9,322 nucleotides of DNA from Lachnospiraceae bacterium (GTDB lineage: Bacteria > Bacillota > Clostridia > Lachnospirales > Lachnospiraceae). The stretch covers positions 1 through 9,322 of the forward strand of contig CAAFVW010000031.1 of the NCBI GenBank assembly GCA_900766575.1, in the 5' to 3' direction. Shown here one piece after another: positions 6,847 through 9,322 of the stretch; the stretch's first letter is position 1, and each line of letters begins with the position of its first letter. Under the pieces are notes generated by a model. That model saw nothing but the letters and a program-made list of their open reading frames with translations, made no database searches and was not told the origin of the DNA. Position numbers and translations under genes: made by a program.

Positions 6847-6860
6847 AGAACGTTTGTTCT
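6847..6860 (+). promoter_or_regulatory. LexA (SOS) box 2, downstream of the recA promoter
   Basis: AGAACGTTTGTTCT is a perfect GAAC-N4-GTTC site with one extra symmetric base pair on each side. It begins 31 bp after box 1, about three helical turns, so two LexA dimers would sit on the same face of the DNA. It is a better match than box 1. Confidence 0.75.
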
Positions 6861-6881
6861 TTGGAGCAAAAGGAGATTAAC

Positions 6882-7910
6882 ATGGAAAAAGACGATAAGC
6901 TGAAAGCATTGGATGCGGCGCTGAGCCAGATTGAGAAACAGTACGGAAAGGGCGCGGTAATGAAGCTGGGAGATCCCACAGCGCAGATGAATGTGGAGAC
7001 GATTCCCACCGGTTCTTTAAGTCTGGATATAGCATTGGGGCTGGGCGGTATTCCCAAGGGAAGAATTATTGAGATCTACGGACCGGAATCCAGTGGTAAG
7101 ACTACCGTTACGTTACATATGATTGCAGAGGTGCAGAAGAGAGGCGGCATCGCCGGATTTATCGATGCGGAGCATGCTCTGGATCCCGTTTATGCGAAGA
7201 ATATCGGTGTAGATATCGACAATCTGTATATTTCCCAGCCGGACAACGGAGAGCAGGCTCTGGAGATTACTGAGACCATGGTACGTTCCGGTGCCATTGA
7301 TATTATCGTAGTGGACTCTGTTGCTGCACTGGTGCCGAAGGCCGAGATCGACGGTGACATGGGAGACAGCCATGTAGGATTGCAGGCAAGATTGATGTCC
7401 CAGGCACTGCGCAAACTGACCGCCGTGATCAGTAAGTCCAACTGTACCGTTATTTTCATCAACCAGCTTCGTGAAAAAGTAGGCGTGATGTTCGGCAATC
7501 CGGAGACGACCACCGGTGGACGTGCGCTGAAATTCTATTCCTCTGTGCGATTGGATGTGAGAAGAATCGAGGCATTGAAACAGGGTGGAGAAGTGATCGG
7601 CAACCGTACCCGTGTCAAAGTGGTAAAGAATAAGATTGCACCTCCTTTCAAAGAGGCAGAGTTTGATATTATGTTCGGTGAAGGTATTTCGATGGTAGGA
7701 GATATCCTGGATCTGGCAGCCAGCTGCAATGTCGTAGCGAAGTCCGGCGCCTGGTATGCATATGAAGGCAACAAGATTGGACAGGGCAGGGAGAATGCCA
7801 AGCAGTATCTGAAGGATAATCCTGCTATCTGTGATGAGATTGCGGAAAAGGTCAGAGAGCATTACGGCCTGAAAACTGATACTGCCGCACCGGCAGAGAA
7901 GGAAGAGTAG
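6882..7910 (+). CDS. recA: recombinase RecA
   Basis: The 342-residue ATPase forms filaments on single-stranded DNA, drives homologous pairing and strand exchange, and stimulates LexA self-cleavage in the SOS response. Visible motifs are Walker A GPESSGKTT (67-75), DAEHALDP (95-102) with the catalytic Glu97, Walker B IIVVDSVAAL (141-150), the loop 1 segment EIDGDMGDSHVG (155-166), INQLREKVGVMFGNPETTTGG (193-213) covering loop 2, and ALKFYSSVRLDVRR (215-228). The short acidic tail ends in EKEE. Length is normal for the family. ATG 6882 is chosen because AGGAG (6871-6875) lies 6 nt before it; an in-frame TTG at 6861 precedes that site and would put the site inside the coding region. Expression should be SOS-controlled through the two LexA boxes. 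It forms an operon with recX, only 4 nt downstream. Confidence 0.99.
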   Translation: MEKDDKLKALDAALSQIEKQYGKGAVMKLGDPTAQMNVETIPTGSLSLDIALGLGGIPKGRIIEIYGPESSGKTTVTLHMIAEVQKRGGIAGFIDAEHALDPVYAKNIGVDIDNLYISQPDNGEQALEITETMVRSGAIDIIVVDSVAALVPKAEIDGDMGDSHVGLQARLMSQALRKLTAVISKSNCTVIFINQLREKVGVMFGNPETTTGGRALKFYSSVRLDVRRIEALKQGGEVIGNRTRVKVVKNKIAPPFKEAEFDIMFGEGISMVGDILDLAASCNVVAKSGAWYAYEGNKIGQGRENAKQYLKDNPAICDEIAEKVREHYGLKTDTAAPAEKEE

Positions 7911-7914
7911 ATTC

Positions 7915-8544
7915 ATGCTGGTAACACAGGTTACGGAACTATCCAAATCGAGAAGCAAAGTATATATTGATCAGGAATTCGCCTTTGTATTATACAAAGG
8001 CGAATTGCGTCTCTACCATATAAAAGAGGGTGAAGAGATCCGGCAGGAGGATTACTGTACGATTATGCAGGAAGTGCTTCCCAAGAGGGCGAAGCTGAGA
8101 GCCATGAATCTGCTGCTGGGAAGAGAATATACTACATCACAGCTGCGGACCAAATTACAGCAGGGGTATTATCCGGCGGAGATCATAGAACAGGCGATTT
8201 CCTATGTGGCTGGTTTTCATTATATAGATGATCTGCGGTATGCTGTGGATTATATTACTTACCATGAGAACAGCCGCAGCAGACGGAGGATCGAACAGGA
8301 TCTGCAAAGTAAGGGTATTTCTTCCAGTACGATAGAAGAGGCCTGGCAGAACTGGCGGGAGAATGGCGGTGCACAGGATGAGCAGAGCATGATCCGGGAG
8401 CTGTTATGTAAGAAGCATTACGATCCGGAAGGAGAAACAGACTGGAAGGAACGGCAGAAAATCTACGCATTTCTGGCACGTAAGGGGTTTTCTGCGGAAG
8501 CCATCCGCAAGGCCATTGGAGGTATGCACAGTGAGGATTTTTAA
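7915..8544 (+). CDS. recX: regulatory protein RecX
   Basis: The 209-residue protein is a RecA modulator that binds RecA filaments and limits or remodels them. It is made of three-helix repeats, seen here from about residue 60 (AMNLLLGREYTTSQLRTKL at 63-81, YIDDLRYAVDYI at 103-114, RRRIEQDLQSKGIS at 123-136, and a last repeat near IYAFLARKGFSAEAIRKAI at 183-201). The N-terminal 50 residues form the small beta-rich extension usual in Firmicutes, with DQEFAFVLYKGELRLY (19-34). GGAAGAG (7901-7907), inside the last recA codons, serves as the ribosome binding site, so translation is closely coupled to recA. Codons 21-31 contain a perfect 14-bp inverted repeat that could fold in the mRNA. No convincing terminator follows. 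Confidence 0.93.
   Translation: MLVTQVTELSKSRSKVYIDQEFAFVLYKGELRLYHIKEGEEIRQEDYCTIMQEVLPKRAKLRAMNLLLGREYTTSQLRTKLQQGYYPAEIIEQAISYVAGFHYIDDLRYAVDYITYHENSRSRRRIEQDLQSKGISSSTIEEAWQNWRENGGAQDEQSMIRELLCKKHYDPEGETDWKERQKIYAFLARKGFSAEAIRKAIGGMHSEDF
7976..8006 (+). repeat. perfect 14-bp inverted repeat inside the 5' part of recX
   Basis: AATTCGCCTTTGTA (7976-7989) and TACAAAGGCGAATT (7993-8006) are exact reverse complements separated by only TTA. The repeat lies about 60 nt after the recX start and is in codon register, so Phe-Ala-Phe-Val is mirrored by Tyr-Lys-Gly-Glu in reverse-complement codons. There is no T run after it, so it is not a normal terminator. In the mRNA it would form a strong hairpin just behind the initiation region, possibly lowering recX relative to recA or acting as a processing site. 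Confidence 0.85.
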
Positions 8545-8632
8545 GCCTGGGGGCAATTTCACAATGGCAAGGAATAATGCACAAATATTATTTTAATATA
8601 GGAACAATTTTTGGAGTAATTGCGACTTGTAC

Positions 8633-8661
8633 TTGACAGGGGTGTAATTTCAGTTTACACT
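8633..8661 (+). promoter_or_regulatory. predicted rny promoter
   Basis: A perfect TTGACA (8633-8638) is followed after 17 bp by TACACT (8656-8661), a fair -10 box. Transcription from here would leave a long leader of about 110 nt before the rny start. An inverted repeat overlaps the spacer and the -10 box. Confidence 0.6.
8642..8660. promoter_or_regulatory. inverted repeat overlapping the rny promoter, candidate operator
   Basis: GTGTAA (8642-8647) and TTACAC (8655-8660) form a perfect 6-bp inverted repeat with a 7-bp centre. It covers the spacer and five bases of the -10 hexamer, where a dimeric repressor would exclude polymerase. I do not recognise the site as that of a specific regulator. 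Confidence 0.4.
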
Positions 8662-8761
8662 AATACTGTTGTGAATTGCTTGTTAGAATGTACATAAATT
8701 GCATTCTATTATGAACGATAATTTGTATTATCAGAGCAAAATGTACAATGAAAATTTCATA

Positions 8762-8774
8762 AGGAGGTGCTCCT
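8762..8774 (+). promoter_or_regulatory. rny ribosome binding site folded into a small hairpin
   Basis: The strong ribosome binding site AAGGAGG (8761-8767) lies in AGGAG-GTG-CTCCT, a 5-bp inverted repeat with a 3-nt loop that would pair most of the site. The GTG start at 8778 follows 10 nt after the site. Together with a GTG start this could hold down rny translation. The hairpin is short, so its effect is uncertain. Confidence 0.45.
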
Positions 8775-8777
8775 GTA

Positions 8778-9322
8778 GTGGACACTAATATTGTAATAGT
8801 AATATTAGTGGTTTCTGTTCTTGCAGCCATTGCATTAACCGCACTGATCGTATCCAAGATCACTACATCCCGTCTGAAGAAAAATGCAGAGGGAACGATT
8901 GGCAATGCAGAGGAGAAAGCAAGAGAGATTATTGATGAAGCCCTGAAGACTGCAGAGAACAAAAAGCGTGAATCACTCCTTGAAGTCAAAGAAGAGTCCA
9001 TTCGTACCAAGAATGAACTGGACAAAGAGATCAAGGAACGCAGAGCGGAAGCCCAGCGGTATGAGCGCAGAGTTCAGCAGAAGGAAGAGAACATCGATAA
9101 GAAAGCAGATGCCATTGAGAAGCGCGAGGCAAGTTTGGCTGCCAGAGAGGAAACCCTGAACCGAATGAAGGATGAAGTCTCCAAGCTGAATGAGCAGCGT
9201 GTACAGGAACTGGAACGAATTTCCGGATTAACCTCTGAACAAGCAAAAGACTACTTATTGAAAATTGTTGAAGATGAAGTGAAGCATGAATCGGCCGTGA
9301 TGATCAAGGAAATGGAGAGTCG
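8778..9322 (+). CDS. rny: ribonuclease Y, N-terminal part (truncated by the window end)
   Basis: The first 181 codons of a protein usually about 520 residues long are present. RNase Y is the membrane-anchored endoribonuclease that starts bulk mRNA decay in many Firmicutes. Residues 4-25 are one hydrophobic transmembrane segment (VIVILVVSVLAALALTALIV), followed by TSRLKKNAEG and a long charged coiled coil (about 40-150) rich in Glu, Lys and Arg, as in the family. ERISGLTSEQAKDYLL (about 147-162) is the conserved end of the coil leading to the KH and HD domains, which lie beyond the window. The GTG start is chosen because the frame has no suitable ATG before the membrane segment and AAGGAGG is well placed. 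It follows recX in the conserved Firmicutes order. Confidence 0.92.
   Translation, partial: MDTNIVIVILVVSVLAAIALTALIVSKITTSRLKKNAEGTIGNAEEKAREIIDEALKTAENKKRESLLEVKEESIRTKNELDKEIKERRAEAQRYERRVQQKEENIDKKADAIEKREASLAAREETLNRMKDEVSKLNEQRVQELERISGLTSEQAKDYLLKIVEDEVKHESAVMIKEMES

Larger units (their letters stand above)
6536..6881 (+). other. 346-bp cinA-recA intergenic region
   Basis: This gap holds the cinA terminator (6608-6657), a tiny ORF with a strong ribosome binding site (6745-6773), an isolated consensus TATAAT (6789-6794), and the recA control region with promoter and two LexA boxes (6806-6860). A 60-codon frame running through it crosses the terminator stem and has no ribosome binding site at its first ATG, so it is not called. 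Nothing else convincing is seen, apart from two nearby copies of TTCAGGC between 6680 and 6710. Confidence 0.7.

Noticed and set aside
6861..6881. TTG start seven codons upstream for recA
   Set aside because: The AGGAG ribosome binding site lies inside this stretch and serves the ATG at 6882; RecA proteins do not need the extra residues.
8545..8600. Possible terminator after recX
   Set aside because: The only pairing seen, GCC with GGC in GCCTGGGGGC, is three base pairs long and has no proper T run, so it is not called.
1..9322. CRISPR array, insertion sequence, tRNA or rRNA genes, prophage parts
   Set aside because: No regularly spaced identical repeats, transposase-like proteins, terminal inverted repeats or tRNA/rRNA signatures were seen on either strand.

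Overview
The window looks like a chromosomal segment from a Gram-positive clostridium, most probably a Lachnospiraceae-type gut bacterium. The reasons are strong AAGGAGG-type ribosome binding sites, TTGACA/TATAAT-type promoters, Gram-positive LexA (GAAC-N4-GTTC) boxes before recA, the Firmicutes gene order cinA-recA-recX-rny, and a GH3 glycosidase plus CUT1-type sugar-binding lipoprotein under an AraC-type regulator. The genus cannot be fixed from the sequence alone.

Positions 1-254 hold no convincing gene. They contain a hairpin-rich stretch (about 41-115) of unknown nature and a strong bidirectional terminator (179-211) that closes the leftward operon. Positions 255-4070 (minus strand) are a two-gene sugar-utilisation operon: a cytoplasmic family 3 glycoside hydrolase, then a secreted lipoprotein substrate-binding protein. 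No ABC permease is present. The 234-bp divergent region 4071-4304 carries the leftward promoter, a cre-like site and three imperfect direct repeats exactly 22 bp apart. These are good candidates for the binding sites of the divergent AraC-family regulator (4305-5177, plus strand).

Positions 5270-9322 (plus strand) are the housekeeping cinA - recA - recX - rny block. cinA ends in its own intrinsic terminator. The 346-bp gap 6536-6881 holds that terminator, a tiny ORF with a good ribosome binding site, a consensus -10 hexamer without a partner, and a SOS-type recA promoter with two LexA boxes 31 bp apart. recA and recX are separated by 4 nt and are surely co-transcribed; recX carries a perfect 14-bp inverted repeat early in its coding sequence. 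The 233-bp gap 8545-8777 holds a promoter with an overlapping inverted repeat and a ribosome binding site folded into a small hairpin, then the GTG-started, truncated rny gene.

Functionally, the left half would sense an extracellular oligosaccharide, bind it and hydrolyse it inside the cell. The right half covers pyridine-nucleotide repair (CinA), homologous recombination and its modulator (RecA/RecX), and mRNA turnover (RNase Y). The genes themselves belong to known families. What is least explained lies in the non-coding and synonymous-site structure: the 22-bp repeats, the recX palindrome, the rny operator-like repeat and the 5' hairpin element.
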